From: Solimonas sp. K1W22B-7
GTDB taxonomy: Bacteria; Pseudomonadota; Gammaproteobacteria; Nevskiales; Nevskiaceae
Direction: 5' to 3'
NCBI RefSeq assembly: GCF_003428335.1
Contig: NZ_CP031704.1
Location: forward strand, 3,162,001-3,226,000
Length of the DNA stretch: 64,000 bases
Part shown: piece by piece, positions 48,880-58,300 of the stretch
How positions within the stretch are numbered: the stretch's first letter is position 1
Layout of the letters: every line of letters begins with the position of its first letter
The notes under the pieces: generated by a model
The model's input: the letters and a program-made list of their open reading frames with translations, nothing else
What the model was told of the DNA's origin: nothing
The model's database searches: none
Position numbers and translations under genes: made by a program

Positions 48880-49944
48880 TTAACCCTGCCTGGCCACCCG
48901 CCGGTAAGGAAGGGTCCAGCTCGCAAAAGCACCGACCTTGCGGGTCTGCACCCACACGCGGCCGCGGCCCGAGAAACGGCAGACCAGGCCTTCGCCGGAG
49001 AAGAACAGCGACTTGTAGCCGCCAACCTTGGTGATGCGGTACTCCAGGCCGTCGGTGAAGGCGACGATGTTGCCGGTGTCGACGACATAGTCGCCATCGA
49101 CATCCACCTCGATGATGCCGCCATAGCTGGCGAACCAGAGATCGCCCTGGCCGGAGCAGCGGATCAGGAACAGGCTCTCGCCGGAGAAGAATCCCCGGGT
49201 GAAGCCCTGCCACTTGCTCTCCACCACGACCCCGAGGGTCGAGGCGACGTAACCCGAGTTCTGCAGGAAGATGGTCTGGCCCTGCAGGTAAACGTGGCGC
49301 AGGTCGCCCGGCGCGCCGGGCGCGATGCCGATCTCGCCCCTGGCGCCCTCGGCGGTGAACTCGTTGATGAAGATCGACTCGCCGGTGACGAAGCGGCTGA
49401 GGCCGCCACCGAGCTTGGTCTTCATCGACACGTGCGTGTCCATGGTCGCCATCGCCGAGGCCTCGACCTTGAGGGTCTCGCCGGCGGGAATCTGCACGGT
49501 GAGGAAGGCGAAGTCCGGCTCGCCCTCGATGCGGAACGACAGGCCGGGTTGCGGTGGTTGCGGTGGCTGCACCGGCAGCGGCGGCGGCCTGGGGCTGGCC
49601 GGCGGCGGCACTGGCGCGGGAGGAGGAGGAGGTGCCGCGACGGGCGGCGGCGGTGCCGGCGCGCGCTGCGGCACCGGAGCGGGTGCAGCCGGGGGCGGCG
49701 GCGCGGCGGGCGTGGCCAGCTGCGCGGCGCCGACTGCGCCCATGATCCGCAGCTGCTCGCAGATGCGCCGGGCATTGGCGGCATCCACACCCTTGCTGAT
49801 GATCACCTGGCGGCCGCAGATCAGGCTCTCCGCCTTCTCCTGCGGCAGGGAAAAGCGGCGCGCGAAGGCGGCCACGACCTGGGCACGGTCCGCGCCGGCC
49901 ACCAGATCGCCGGTCAGCAACACGTTGTATAGCGGTTCGCTCAT
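48880..49944 (-). CDS. AIM24/TIGR00266-family protein with extra N-terminal domain
   Basis: A 354-residue protein in three parts. Residues 1-75 form a small domain (LLTGDLVAGADRAQVVAAF ... IISKGVDAANARRICEQL) like the one found at the N-terminus of some DUF805/RDD-type bacterial membrane proteins. Residues 76-133 are a Pro-rich linker with PPPPP runs. Residues 134-354 are an AIM24 beta-domain with the repeats GESIFINEF, GESLFLIRCSGQG, GLVCRFSGRGRVWVQTR. AIM24 is a mitochondrial inner-membrane protein in yeast; bacterial function is unknown. It is the third of three paralogues in a row. AAGGAAGG precedes the ATG. Confidence 0.85.
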   Translation of the reverse strand: MSEPLYNVLLTGDLVAGADRAQVVAAFARRFSLPQEKAESLICGRQVIISKGVDAANARRICEQLRIMGAVGAAQLATPAAPPPPAAPAPVPQRAPAPPPPVAAPPPPPAPVPPPASPRPPPLPVQPPQPPQPGLSFRIEGEPDFAFLTVQIPAGETLKVEASAMATMDTHVSMKTKLGGGLSRFVTGESIFINEFTAEGARGEIGIAPGAPGDLRHVYLQGQTIFLQNSGYVASTLGVVVESKWQGFTRGFFSGESLFLIRCSGQGDLWFASYGGIIEVDVDGDYVVDTGNIVAFTDGLEYRITKVGGYKSLFFSGEGLVCRFSGRGRVWVQTRKVGAFASWTLPYRRVARQG

Positions 49945-49953
49945 GGTCCTTCC

Positions 49954-50637
49954 TTAGCGGCGACGCGGCTTGAGGGTGGGCGTCAGCGCACGGCCGAAGC
50001 TGCCGGGGTTGTGCGACTGGCACCAGACCGTGCCCTTGCCCTTGAACTTGCAGACCAGGCCTTCGCCACCGAGGATCGAATGGATCCAGCTTTTGCCGGC
50101 CTTGCTCAGTTCGAACTTCAGCGTCTCGTTGAAGGCCACGATATGGCCGGTATCGACGATGTACTCGCCGTCGACCTGCACCGGGTAGATCGCCCCGAAG
50201 GAACTGATCAGCACCTTGCCGCGGCCCTTGAGGTTGAGCCAGAACACATGCTCGCCGGACAGCAGCGACTTGAAGCCCTGCCAGCCCAGCCCGATCTCGA
50301 TGCCCTCCTCGCTCGCCACCCAGGAGCCGCCCTGCACGATCAGGCTTTCGTGGTTGAGCTGGTGCACCATCATGTCGCCGGCCAGCGGCGTGCCCAGCCA
50401 GACCTCGGCACCGTCACGTGGCGAGCTGAAGTGATTGACGAACAGCGACTCGCCGCCGAGCAGGCGCTTGAGGCTCTTCAGCAGCGAGCCCGAGTTCTTC
50501 TTGTGCGTGGTGGTGGTGATGTTGACGTCGCCGCTCATCGCGATCATCGCACCGCCCTCGGCGGTCAGCGTTTCACCGCGGGACAGCTTCACCTTCGCGG
50601 CGGAATTGCCGGGGCGGTGTACCAGTTCGAATTCCAT
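49954..50637 (-). CDS. AIM24/TIGR00266-family protein
   Basis: A 227-residue single-domain AIM24 protein. Typical elements are KLSRGETLTAEGGAMIAMS near the N-terminus, GGESLFVNHF in the middle, and GEGLVCKFKGKGTVWCQS near the C-terminus. No signal peptide or membrane helix. It lies 6 nt after the stop of the preceding paralogue and 9 nt before the next gene, so all are on one transcript. Function unknown. Confidence 0.88.
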   Translation of the reverse strand: MEFELVHRPGNSAAKVKLSRGETLTAEGGAMIAMSGDVNITTTTHKKNSGSLLKSLKRLLGGESLFVNHFSSPRDGAEVWLGTPLAGDMMVHQLNHESLIVQGGSWVASEEGIEIGLGWQGFKSLLSGEHVFWLNLKGRGKVLISSFGAIYPVQVDGEYIVDTGHIVAFNETLKFELSKAGKSWIHSILGGEGLVCKFKGKGTVWCQSHNPGSFGRALTPTLKPRRR

Positions 50638-50643
50638 GGCCTT

Positions 50644-51312
50644 TTAGCCCCAGAGTTTAGGGTTGAGCCAGCCCGAAAGGCCGGTGAGGCTGCGTGTCTG
50701 GATGACGTACTTGCCCTTGCCGGTGAGCCGGGTCACCAGGCCCTCGCCGCCGAAGAAGCTGGAGAAGATGCCGCCGGCCAGCTGCAGGCGCAGCTGCACG
50801 CCCGGCTCGTAGGCCACCAGGTGACTGGTATCGACGATGGTCTCGCCGTCCAGCATGCGCTCCAGCAGGGCACCGTAGGAGCCGTACCAGACGCGGCCCG
50901 GGCCGGTGACGACCATCTTGAACATGCCTTCGCGCGCGATCCAGGACACCCACCCCGCCCACTTCAGGCCCAGCGTCACCGACTCGTCGGCGGCCAGGAA
51001 GGCGCCCGGCTGCAGGCAGTAGGCCTCGCCCGGCGCGAGCTCGCGGCACAGGATGTCGCCCGGCGTGGGCTGCACCAGCGTCAGCGTGCGCGGCTGCTGG
51101 GTGGCGTTGCTGAAGCGGTTGATGAACAGCGACTCTCCGCCCAGGTACTTGCGCGCCAGGCCACGCCAGAACCCGCCGTTGAGTCGGGTGCGCAGGTCCA
51201 GTTCGGCCGACATGCTCGCCATCGCGTCGGATTCCGCGACCACCGACTCGCCCGGCTCCAGCGTCAGCTGCAGATAGGCGAACGCCGGCCGGCCCTCAAT
51301 TCTTGTCTTCAT
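50644..51312 (-). CDS. AIM24/TIGR00266-family protein
   Basis: A 222-residue AIM24 paralogue with GESVVAESDAMASMSAELDL, GGESLFINRFSN and GEGLVTRLTGKGKYVIQTRS. Its start lies inside the 3' end of the M48 protease gene (17-nt overlap), showing tight coupling. This is the first of three tandem paralogues; each differs enough to suggest a hetero-oligomer rather than recent duplication. Confidence 0.88.
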   Translation of the reverse strand: MKTRIEGRPAFAYLQLTLEPGESVVAESDAMASMSAELDLRTRLNGGFWRGLARKYLGGESLFINRFSNATQQPRTLTLVQPTPGDILCRELAPGEAYCLQPGAFLAADESVTLGLKWAGWVSWIAREGMFKMVVTGPGRVWYGSYGALLERMLDGETIVDTSHLVAYEPGVQLRLQLAGGIFSSFFGGEGLVTRLTGKGKYVIQTRSLTGLSGWLNPKLWG

Positions 51313-52498
51313 TTTCCTGCTCTCCCGACTCTTTGTTCTGTGCCACGACCTCGCGCACTTGGGCCTGCAGCACCAGGAATTCGGCGTCGAGATTGCGATA
51401 CGGTCCGTGCTGCTTGCCGGCCAGCCTGCGGATGCGCTCGATGCGCTTCGCCGTCGCCGGATGCGTACTGAGGAACTTGGATGCGCCTTCCATCAGGTCG
51501 GCCGTACGGTCGCCGGCGGTCTTGCGGATTTTTTCCTGGCGCTTCTTTTCCTCGGCCTGCACCAGCTCGAAGAAACGCACCATGCCCAGCGGGTCGATGC
51601 CGGCGCGCTGCAGCAGCTCCACGCCGCGCTTGTCGGCCTGCTCCTCGAAACCGCGCGAGTAGCTCTGGTTGAGCAGCAGCGGCGCCGCCGAGCCCAGGGT
51701 GGCCGCCAGGCCGACGACATCGCCCAGCATGACCTGGGCGATCAGCAGCACGCCGGCGGAGGTGATCACCGCGCGCAGCCCGTGCTGCTCGGTGACGTGG
51801 GACATCTCGTGGCCCAGCACGCCCAGCAGCTCGTCGGCCGTGCGCGCCTGCAGGATCAGCTCGGAGTTGATCACCACGTAACCGCCCGGCAGGGCGAAGG
51901 CATTGATCGTGGAATTCTTCGCGATATGGAAGCGGAAGGGATAGCGCGGATCGCGGATCTCCTGCTCCAGCGGATCGGTCAGCTTCTTGAGCTGGGCGAG
52001 CAGCTTGTCGTCCTCGATCATCTGCGCGCCGATCTCGTACTGGGCGAACACCCGCTTGCCCAGGCCCTCCTCCCAGCTGGGCGGGATGCGCCGGGCGGCG
52101 ATGCCGGCAAAGATGTCGACATTGAACAGCAGCGCTATCGGCAGGCCCAGCACCAGCAGGGCGATGACGGCCGCCAGCACCCAGCCGCCGGCGCGCTTGC
52201 GGCGCATCGCCGACAGCGCCGTCGCCAGCTCCGGCTGCTGCGCCAGCAGCGGGTCGGTGACCAGCTTGAGGTCGTCGGTATAGACCGACCAGCCCGGCAG
52301 TGCCGGGTTGCTGATGAAGACCAGGCGGTTGCCGGAGCCGCCCAGGCGCAGTTCGGTGCCGCGGAACGGGATGTCCACCGAGCCGGTGGCGCCGCGGAAC
52401 TGGAAGCCCGTGGGCGTGACGTGCAGCTCGCCGAAGCTGCGGCCATCGGGAAGACTGTCGTGAAAGGCGTGTGCGTAATAGCGGGACGACGACGGCAA
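51296..52498 (-). CDS. M48-family membrane metalloprotease
   Basis: A 400-residue zinc protease. An N-terminal ~100-residue beta domain is followed by one transmembrane helix (about 106-125). The M48 catalytic domain has HEMSH at 230-234 within LLGVLGHEMSHVTEQHG and the third zinc ligand in GFEEQADKRGVELL. The C-terminus is charged (ESGEQENEDKN). The start is TTG 52498 with GGGGAGAG about 7 nt upstream; no nearer ATG fits. HtpX/Oma1-type proteases act in envelope quality control, and the coupling with three AIM24 genes suggests those proteins are partners or substrates. Confidence 0.88.
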   Translation of the reverse strand: MPSSSRYYAHAFHDSLPDGRSFGELHVTPTGFQFRGATGSVDIPFRGTELRLGGSGNRLVFISNPALPGWSVYTDDLKLVTDPLLAQQPELATALSAMRRKRAGGWVLAAVIALLVLGLPIALLFNVDIFAGIAARRIPPSWEEGLGKRVFAQYEIGAQMIEDDKLLAQLKKLTDPLEQEIRDPRYPFRFHIAKNSTINAFALPGGYVVINSELILQARTADELLGVLGHEMSHVTEQHGLRAVITSAGVLLIAQVMLGDVVGLAATLGSAAPLLLNQSYSRGFEEQADKRGVELLQRAGIDPLGMVRFFELVQAEEKKRQEKIRKTAGDRTADLMEGASKFLSTHPATAKRIERIRRLAGKQHGPYRNLDAEFLVLQAQVREVVAQNKESGEQENEDKN

Positions 52499-52639
52499 GG
52501 CGGCTCTCCCCGGGGAGTCGGTGCGGTCTGCGGAGGATTGTGGGCGATCAATCTACTGGAGGCCGGGACTCGCCACAACGTGGTCCGGGCGTCAGGTGTG
52601 CGCTAGATTTGGACGTCAGGGAATAGTGGCGAGGGAAAA

Positions 52640-53044
52640 ATGATCCAGGGCGGCTGTCTTTGCGGGGGTATCCGCTACGAGTACGACGGCGAGATCACCG
52701 AGATTTCCATGTGCCATTGCTCGCAGTGCCGCAAGGCACAGGGCACGGCCTTCGTCGCCGTCGGCCCGGTGCGCTCCGAGCTGTTCCGCATCACGGCCGG
52801 CGCCGGGCTGCTGAAGGAATACCGCGCCATCCCGCAGAAGGCACGGGTGTTCTGCAGTCACTGCGGCAGCCCCATCTACAGCGCCCGGGACGATCTGCCC
52901 GGGGTCAAGCGGCTGCGCCTGGGCACGGTGGAAACGCCGGTCAGCTGCAGCAAGGCCTATCACATCTTCACCGGCTCCAAAGCGCCCTGGTACCGCATTG
53001 CCGATGGCCTGCCCCAGTACGAGGGATCCAAGCCACCCACCTGA
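52640..53044 (+). CDS. GFA-family (CENP-V type) zinc protein
   Basis: A 134-residue protein of the glutathione-dependent formaldehyde-activating enzyme family. Zinc ligands are seen in GGCLCGGIRYEY (C6, C8), CHCSQCRKAQGT and FCSHCGSPIY. Most members have no proven activity with glutathione-formaldehyde. GAGGGA lies just before the ATG. It stands alone between the divergent protease gene and the convergent molybdoenzyme gene. Confidence 0.92.
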   Translation: MIQGGCLCGGIRYEYDGEITEISMCHCSQCRKAQGTAFVAVGPVRSELFRITAGAGLLKEYRAIPQKARVFCSHCGSPIYSARDDLPGVKRLRLGTVETPVSCSKAYHIFTGSKAPWYRIADGLPQYEGSKPPT

Positions 53045-53054
53045 AGTCGTCCGC

Positions 53055-55247
53055 TCAGGCCGCCTGCGCCGCCGCGGCCTCGACCCTGACCGGCACCCCG
53101 TTGAGCGCCGCGTTGCCGGACAGCGCATCCAGCGCGCGGTCGTCGGTAAGGTCGTTGGCACTCTGCCCGGGCTGGGCCTGGGCGATGCGCATCCGCACCC
53201 CGGCGCCGGCACGCGCGTGGCCCCAGCCATGCGGCAGCGACACCACGCCGGGCATGATGTCCTCGGTGGCCTGCACCTCGATGTCGACGCTGCCGACGCG
53301 GGAGCTGATGCGCACCGTCTGGCCGTCCGCCAGGCCGCGCGAAGCCAGGTCCTGCGGGTGCATGAACAGCTGGTGGCGCGGCTTGCCCTTCACCAGGCGC
53401 TGGGAGTTGTGCATCCAGGAGTTGTTGCTGCGCACATGGCGCCGGCCGATCAGCCACAGCTCACCCGGCCGCGGCGCCGACGCCTCCTGCGACATCAGGT
53501 CACGCTCGAAGCGCGCCAGGTCGGCCAACACCGCCGCCGGCGCGGCGTTGATGCGCCTGGACTTGCCGTGCAGGCGTTGCGGCAGCGTCTGCCGCAAGGG
53601 CCCCAGGTCCACGCCGTGCGGATGGCGCTTGAGCTTGGCCAGGCTCAGCTTGTGCGGCGACTTGCGGCCATACGAACCCATGCGCAGGCCCAGGTCCAGG
53701 ATGCGGTGCGGCGGCGCGCGCAGCAGGAACTCGTCCTTGAGCTTGGCGCTGATGCGCTTGAGCAGCGGCCCCTTGCTGTCCTGGCCAAGCCGCTCGCGCA
53801 GGCGCCGTCCCAGCTTCACGAAGATCTCCCAGTCGTGCAGCGCGCCCTTGGGCTTGGGAAAGAGCGCCGGGCTGTAGCGCGCGGTGTTGCGCACCGCGAA
53901 GTGGTGGAAGATCAGGTCGTAGTGATCGTGCTCGAGCCCGCCGGTGGGCGGCAGGATGAAATCGGCATGGCGCGTGGTTTCGTTGAGGTAGGTGTCCACC
54001 GACACCATGAAGTCGAGCTGGCCCAGGGCCTGGTCGAGCTGGCGGCCATTGGGGGTGGACATCACGGGGTTGCCGGCAATGGTGATCAGCGCCCTCACCT
54101 GCCCCTCTCCGGGCGTCAGTATCTCCTCGGCCAGCGCCGATACCGGCAGCTCGCCGCCGAACTCCGGCAGGCCGCGCACGCGGGTCTGCCAGACATCGTA
54201 GTGCCCGGGCTTGGTGTTGCCGCCCTTGACCAGGTCCAGCGCCGGCTGCGGAAACATCATGCCGCCCTCGCGATCGAGGTTGCCGGTGGCGACGTTGAGC
54301 AACTGGATCGCCCACTGGCACAGCGTGCCGAAGGCCTGTGTCGACACGCCCATGCGGCCATAGACCGCGGCCGCCGGGGCCGCGGCCAGGTCGCGGGCGA
54401 TGCGGCGGATGCTGGCGGCGTCGATCCCGGTGACCGCGGCGGCCCGCTCCGGCGTGCAGCTGCGCACGGCCTCGGCGGCCTGCTGCAGGCCATCGGTGAA
54501 GGCTGCCAGACGATCGGGCTTCGCCAGCCCTTCGTTGAGCACCACGTTGACCAGGGCCAGCAGCAGCGCGGCGTCGCTGCCGGGGCGGACGAAGTGATGC
54601 TCGTCGGCCACCTCGGCGGTCTCGGTGCGGCGCGGGTCGATCAGCACCAGGCGGCCACCGCGGGCCTGCATCGCCTTCAGGCGGTTGCGGAAGTCCGGCA
54701 CGGTCCAGAGGCTGCCATTGGACGCCATGGGATTGGCACCGAGCATCAGGATGTACTGGCTGCGGTCGATGTCGGGCACTGCCAGCAGCAGCTGGTGACC
54801 GTACATCCAGTAGGCGACCAGCTGGTGCGGCAGCTGGTCCACGGAGGTGGCGGAGTAGCGGCTGCGCGTCTTCAGCGGCCCGAACAGGGCGGCGCTATGC
54901 GTGAGGTTGCCCCAGTTGTGGACGCTGGGATTGCCCAGGTAGGCGGCGATGCTGTTGGGGCCGTGCTGTTGCTGGATCGCCACCAGGCGGTCGGCGATCT
55001 CGTCCAGCGCCTGGTCCCAACTCACTTCTTCCCAGCGCTCGCCAATGCGCTTCAGCGGTCGGCGCAGGCGGTCCGGGTCTTCGTGCAGGTCCTGCAGCGC
55101 CACCGCCTTGGGGCAGATGTGCCCGCGCGACAGCGGGTCCTGCTCGTCGCCGCGGATCGAGACGATCTTGCCGTCACGGACGCGGAACTCGAGCCCGCAG
55201 ATCGCCTCGCAGAGATTGCAGGCCCCGTAGTGGACTTCCTCGCTCAT
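53055..55247 (-). CDS. Molybdopterin-dependent oxidoreductase (formate dehydrogenase/Nap-like)
   Basis: A 730-residue DMSO-reductase-superfamily enzyme. An N-terminal 4Fe-4S site uses C10, C13, C17 and C45 (ACNLCEAICG and HICPK). Cofactor-binding stretches include LMLGANPMASNGSLW, VLIDPRRTETAEVADEH and AGNPVMSTPNGRQLD, and the C-terminal cap holds LPHGWGHARAGAGVRM. At the place where formate dehydrogenase and Nap have Sec/Cys, the text reads YSATSVDQLPHQL without cysteine, so the metal ligand may be serine or other. No Tat signal is present, so it is cytoplasmic. No partner subunit is nearby. GGAG lies about 8 nt before the ATG. The substrate is unknown. Confidence 0.9.
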   Translation of the reverse strand: MSEEVHYGACNLCEAICGLEFRVRDGKIVSIRGDEQDPLSRGHICPKAVALQDLHEDPDRLRRPLKRIGERWEEVSWDQALDEIADRLVAIQQQHGPNSIAAYLGNPSVHNWGNLTHSAALFGPLKTRSRYSATSVDQLPHQLVAYWMYGHQLLLAVPDIDRSQYILMLGANPMASNGSLWTVPDFRNRLKAMQARGGRLVLIDPRRTETAEVADEHHFVRPGSDAALLLALVNVVLNEGLAKPDRLAAFTDGLQQAAEAVRSCTPERAAAVTGIDAASIRRIARDLAAAPAAAVYGRMGVSTQAFGTLCQWAIQLLNVATGNLDREGGMMFPQPALDLVKGGNTKPGHYDVWQTRVRGLPEFGGELPVSALAEEILTPGEGQVRALITIAGNPVMSTPNGRQLDQALGQLDFMVSVDTYLNETTRHADFILPPTGGLEHDHYDLIFHHFAVRNTARYSPALFPKPKGALHDWEIFVKLGRRLRERLGQDSKGPLLKRISAKLKDEFLLRAPPHRILDLGLRMGSYGRKSPHKLSLAKLKRHPHGVDLGPLRQTLPQRLHGKSRRINAAPAAVLADLARFERDLMSQEASAPRPGELWLIGRRHVRSNNSWMHNSQRLVKGKPRHQLFMHPQDLASRGLADGQTVRISSRVGSVDIEVQATEDIMPGVVSLPHGWGHARAGAGVRMRIAQAQPGQSANDLTDDRALDALSGNAALNGVPVRVEAAAAQAA

Positions 55248-55294
55248 GTGCGCTCCTGGCTCCGGCCTGCCGCCGGAGCCTCATCATAGCGAGG

Positions 55295-55321
55295 CCGGGC
55301 CGCCGCGACACGGCGGCCCGG
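55295..55321. terminator. Strong hairpin after the giant exoprotein gene
   Basis: A perfect 11-bp stem CCGGGCCGCCG / CGGCGGCCCGG with a 5-nt loop, 18 nt past the minus-strand stop, with a second short GCCCC/GGGGC hairpin at 55325-55339. No T-run follows on the minus strand, so termination without Rho is doubtful. Confidence 0.4.
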
Positions 55322-55339
55322 TCCGCCCCACGAGGGGGC

Positions 55340-58300
55340 TCAGGTGCACTGCAGGCCGTCGCCCTCTTCGTCGGTCGTGGACTCGTACTCGATCGTGCCT
55401 GCGCCGAACTCCGTGTCGTCTTCTTCTTCCTGCAGTTCCAGGTCGTCCTTCGGCAGGTCGGGCATGAACTCCGAGTTCAGCGGCATATCGAAGCTGTCGG
55501 AAACATCGACCATGCCGTCCAGCACCACGACCGTGCCATTGGTCCCCAGGCTGCCCAGGCGGAAGATGTTGCCCTGGGTCATGAAGACGAAGTTGCTCTG
55601 GTGCGGGTCGACGATCACCGGGCCGTTCTCGCCGATGTAGATGTCGCCGAGGTAGTCCGCGCCGCCGATGGCGAAGGTGGTGCCGGGGAAGACGTTGAAG
55701 TGCTCGTCGCGATTGAGGTTGATCTGGCGCGCCAGCGAGGCCGCCGTCTCGATCCCGACCGTCGCATCCGGGTCCAGCGGGTTGTAGTGGACGAACAGGT
55801 CCAGCGGCGCCTCGATGCTGCCGGACAGGACCACCTCGTTGGCCGAGATGAACAGGTAGTCGCCCTCCAGGTCCAGCGAGCCCAGTGCCACACGGTCGGC
55901 GATGAAGCTGGCGTTGGGGCCCTGCGAGGCCGGCAGCAGTTCCGGGTTCATCCCGGACAGCGCCTCGATCAGGCCGTCGTCGCCGCCGATCGCGGCAAGG
56001 CCGGTCCCGACATGGATCGAAGTGCTGGCCAGCTCGATGCGGGTGCCCGCCTGGACCCCCAGCGCCGCGACGTCGATATCGGCGCCCTCGCCACCGTCCC
56101 TGACCGTGCCGCCGGCCTGGATCGTGAAGCGCCCGCCGGCGAGGCTGGACTCTTCCAGCACGACGTCACCGAGCGCACCGATCGTGGCAACGCCGGCCGC
56201 ATCCAGGCTGACCCCGTCGAGATGGATGTCTTCCGCCGCCTGGAACGCCAGGTTGCCGCCCGAACCGATGCTGCTGTTGCTGATGGCCACGCTGCCATCG
56301 GTCGCCGTCAGGCCGAAGCTGCCGGAGTAGTCGACGTTGCCGCTGACGATGTCGATGCTGGCGGCTTGCAGCTGGCCACTGCTTCCTCCATCCAGGGTCA
56401 CGCTGTCCAGACTGGCAGTGCCGCCTGCGTTGGCCGTCAGATCGCCCCGCAGGCGCGTGCTGGTGAGGACCAGGTTGCTGCCGGCATCGAGGGTGATGTC
56501 GTCAACCAGGAAATCGGCGGAATCCAGGGTCAGGGCGCCGTCGGCTTCCAGGTCGGCGCTGGCACCATGCAGCGTGCTGCCATTGACGCTGATCGTTGCG
56601 CCGTCGGCAACCAGGTTTTCGATGTTGAACCCGTAGCTGCCCAGGCTCAGCGAGCCCACCGCGTCCAGCGTCGCCGCATCCAGCGTCAGGCCGGCGTTCA
56701 GGGCGATGCTCTGCGCGTTGACCGTCAGCGAGTTGCCGCTGAGCAGGGCACCGCCACCGAGCGAGAAGCTGCCGGAGGCATTCACCGTGCTATCGGTGAT
56801 CGTCGAATCCTGCGCGAAGCTGATCGCGATGTTCTGGCCGCTGAGATCGCCGAAGCTGACGCTGCCGGTGCTGGCCGTGAGGTCGATGTCCTGTGCCACG
56901 GTGACGTTGCCCACCGTGATGTTGCCGCCATTGACGGTGATGTCCACGGCCTGGGCGTTGACGTTGCCGAATACCGCGTCGGTGTTGTTGAGGTCGGCGA
57001 ACAACGTGCCGGCCAGATTCAGGGTGCCGGCGTCCAGATCGGTTCCGAAGTCGAAGTCGGCATCGCCGCTGGCCGTGACCGTGCCGACCGTAATCGCGCC
57101 GTTGGGAGCGCTGAAGAGAGCGTCCGTCGCAAAGACATCATCGACGTCGATGTCGCCCAGCAATGCACTGAGGTCGACGAGGTTGGCGCGGATCGTCCCG
57201 TTCACCACCAGATCGTCGGTATGCGCCGTCGCCTCGAGGTCGCCTCCGGTCACGGTGATGGCACCGGTGCCGATGCCGCTGCCGTCGATCGTGATGCCGC
57301 CGGCCCCGACCGTGAGTGCGCCGGTGTTGACCTGGCCCGTGCTGTTGAGGATCAGGGTACCGGCACCGACCTTGGTCAGGCTCACCGAGCCGCCACTGAC
57401 GTCTGCCAGGCCCGTGCCGGCACTGAGGTCGCCGGTCACCCTCAGGGCACCGCCGGCCGACAGCTCGACGCCGTTGCCGCTGATCGTGGTGCCGGTGAGG
57501 TTCAGGTGGCCGCTATTGGCCGTGACCAGCAGGATGCCGGAGTTGACGATCGTTCCGCCCGCCGTCATGTCGACGCTGCTGCCGATCACCGAATCGTCGA
57601 GCAGGATGTTGCCGGCCGTGGCCGTCAGCTGCAGCGTACCGCCGCCGACCTTGGTCAGGTCCAGGTTGCCGCTGCTGGCCGTAGCGGTCACATCACCCGC
57701 CGACGAGACGATGCCGCCGGTGATGCCGCTGCCATTGACCGTGATGTCACCTGCCGTGGTCGTGAGATCGCCGGTGTTGACCTGGCCACCGCTGGAAAGA
57801 ATGATGTCGCCGGCACCGATCTTGTTCGTCGATATGCGCGCGCCGCTGAGGTCCGCCAGGCCGCTGCCCGCGTCGAGATCACCGATCAGGGTCAGCGCCC
57901 CGCCTGCATCCAGATTGGCGCCGTTGCCCTGGATCGACAAGGCCTCCAGATCGAGCGTGCCGCCGGTGGCGTTGATGGTCAGGATGCCGGAGTTGATGAG
58001 CGTGGTGCCGGAGTAGGCATTCACGCTGCTGCCCTGCACCGCGCCGCCGAGCACGATGGCGTTGGCCTCCAGGTCCACCAGGCCGCTGCCGGTGATGGCG
58101 CCGCTGGTCAGGGTGCCGCCCGTCGCGGTCAGCGTGATCACGTCGCCGCGGGTGATGCCGACGTCCAGGTCGCCGCCAGTGGCCGTCAGGGTCACGTCGC
58201 CGCCGCCGGTCGCCGTCACGGCGCTGAGGTTCAGGTCGCCGCCGGCGACGCTGATGCCGCCGAGGCCCGCCGTCATGTCGCCGCCCGTGATCTGGCCGGC

